Assembly: GCF_000262465.1 (NCBI RefSeq)
Contig: NZ_CM001489.1
Location: 744,409 to 808,408 of the forward strand
Source: Frankia sp. QA3
GTDB taxonomy: Bacteria; Actinomycetota; Actinomycetes; Frankiales; Frankiaceae
Length of the DNA: 64,000 nt
Reading direction: 5' to 3'
Shown: in pieces, positions 63,792 through 64,000 of the stretch
Layout: each line of letters starts with the position of its first letter
Numbering within the stretch: the stretch's first letter is position 1
Made by a program: the position numbers and the translations under genes
Notes under the pieces: model-generated
Database searches by the model: none
Seen by the model: the letters and a program-made list of their open reading frames with translations, nothing else
Told to the model about the DNA's origin: nothing

Positions 63792-64000
63792 TCAGCCTGC
63801 GGACGCGGGCTCGGCGGCCTCGGGCCGGGCCGGTGCCCACGGCCACGGCGGGTCGGGGATGCTGCGGCGCAGCGCCGGGGCCACCTCGGACTGGAACAGT
63901 TCCAGGCTCGCCCGGTGCTCGGCGGCGGGCAGGCCGCCGGCCTCGGCGTGCAGGTGCAGCACGCTGTGGCCGAACTGCTCGTGGTAGCGGTGCACCTTGT
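63792..64000 (-). CDS. Luciferase-like flavin monooxygenase, C-terminus (partial)
   Basis: The last 69 codons of a minus-strand gene running off the right edge. HRYHEQFGHSVLHLHAEAGG followed by RASLELFQSEVAPALRR is the C-terminal pattern of LLM-class (F420 or FMN) oxidoreductases. The catalytic part lies outside the window. Confidence 0.65.
   Translation of the reverse strand, partial: KVHRYHEQFGHSVLHLHAEAGGLPAAEHRASLELFQSEVAPALRRSIPDPPWPWAPARPEAAEPASAG

Overview
The window is very GC-rich, densely coded DNA with strong G/C third-position bias, GGAGG-type ribosome sites and many GTG/TTG starts. The gene content is that of an actinomycete: PknG with a GlnH-type binding protein, CtpE- and CtpI-type P-ATPases, a fused CopD-CtaG copper protein, mycofactocin-associated oxidoreductases, methylmalonyl-CoA epimerase and paired ClpP subunits. 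A Frankia-like genome is my best guess. That is inference, because no rRNA or taxonomic marker is present. I see no tRNA, rRNA, CRISPR array, prophage or replication origin.

Layout, left to right. 0-4.4 kb: an amino-acid sensing and PknG signalling pair, then a small stress membrane protein. 4.5-6.2 kb: a siderophore-interacting protein and a gutted ABC ATPase. 6.5-15 kb: a PLP aminotransferase; a striking Trp/Gly-repeat peptide with a lasso-type leader; a VioD-like FAD monooxygenase; a giant fused double OYE/FadH protein of the mycofactocin type; and its divergent TetR (MftR-like) regulator. 15-22 kb: a low-complexity membrane protein and a frameshifted CtpI-like ATPase. 22-29 kb: an MFS remnant, UppP with a hairpin leader and a coupled small ORF, CtpE and NhaA. 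29.7-30.3 kb: remnants of an Fxs-type TIR locus. 30.4-33.7 kb: copper genes (CopC, CopD-CtaG). 33.7-37.3 kb: an accessory patch with a decayed transposase, a deaminase, and small genes including a ribbon-helix-helix protein.

37.5-48.2 kb holds NDH-2, a secreted CHRD-like protein, a YihY/BrkB membrane protein, an IS200/IS605-like hairpin element beside a HypC-like gene, a Sir2-GNAT pair, and a tightly coupled alkylation-repair operon (AdaA-AlkA fusion, Ogt, Fe(II)/2OG oxygenase). 48.3-54.8 kb holds a TIR-NB-ARC-TPR STAND protein, a multicopper oxidase, RtcB and an emfourin-like inhibitor. 55-64 kb holds an orphan E1-alpha, an aldehyde dehydrogenase, an LppP/LprE-type secreted protein, an SDR, methylmalonyl-CoA epimerase, two tandem MerR-type regulators, two ClpP subunits, and the end of a luciferase-like monooxygenase.

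Two themes run through the window. First, short tandem repeats (10-33 bp units) are unusually frequent: they are multiples of 3 inside genes and often 16 or 17 bp between genes. Second, several genes are decayed by internal deletion or frameshift. The most promising candidate for an undescribed system is the Trp-repeat peptide at 8404-8625 followed by the VioD-like flavin monooxygenase.
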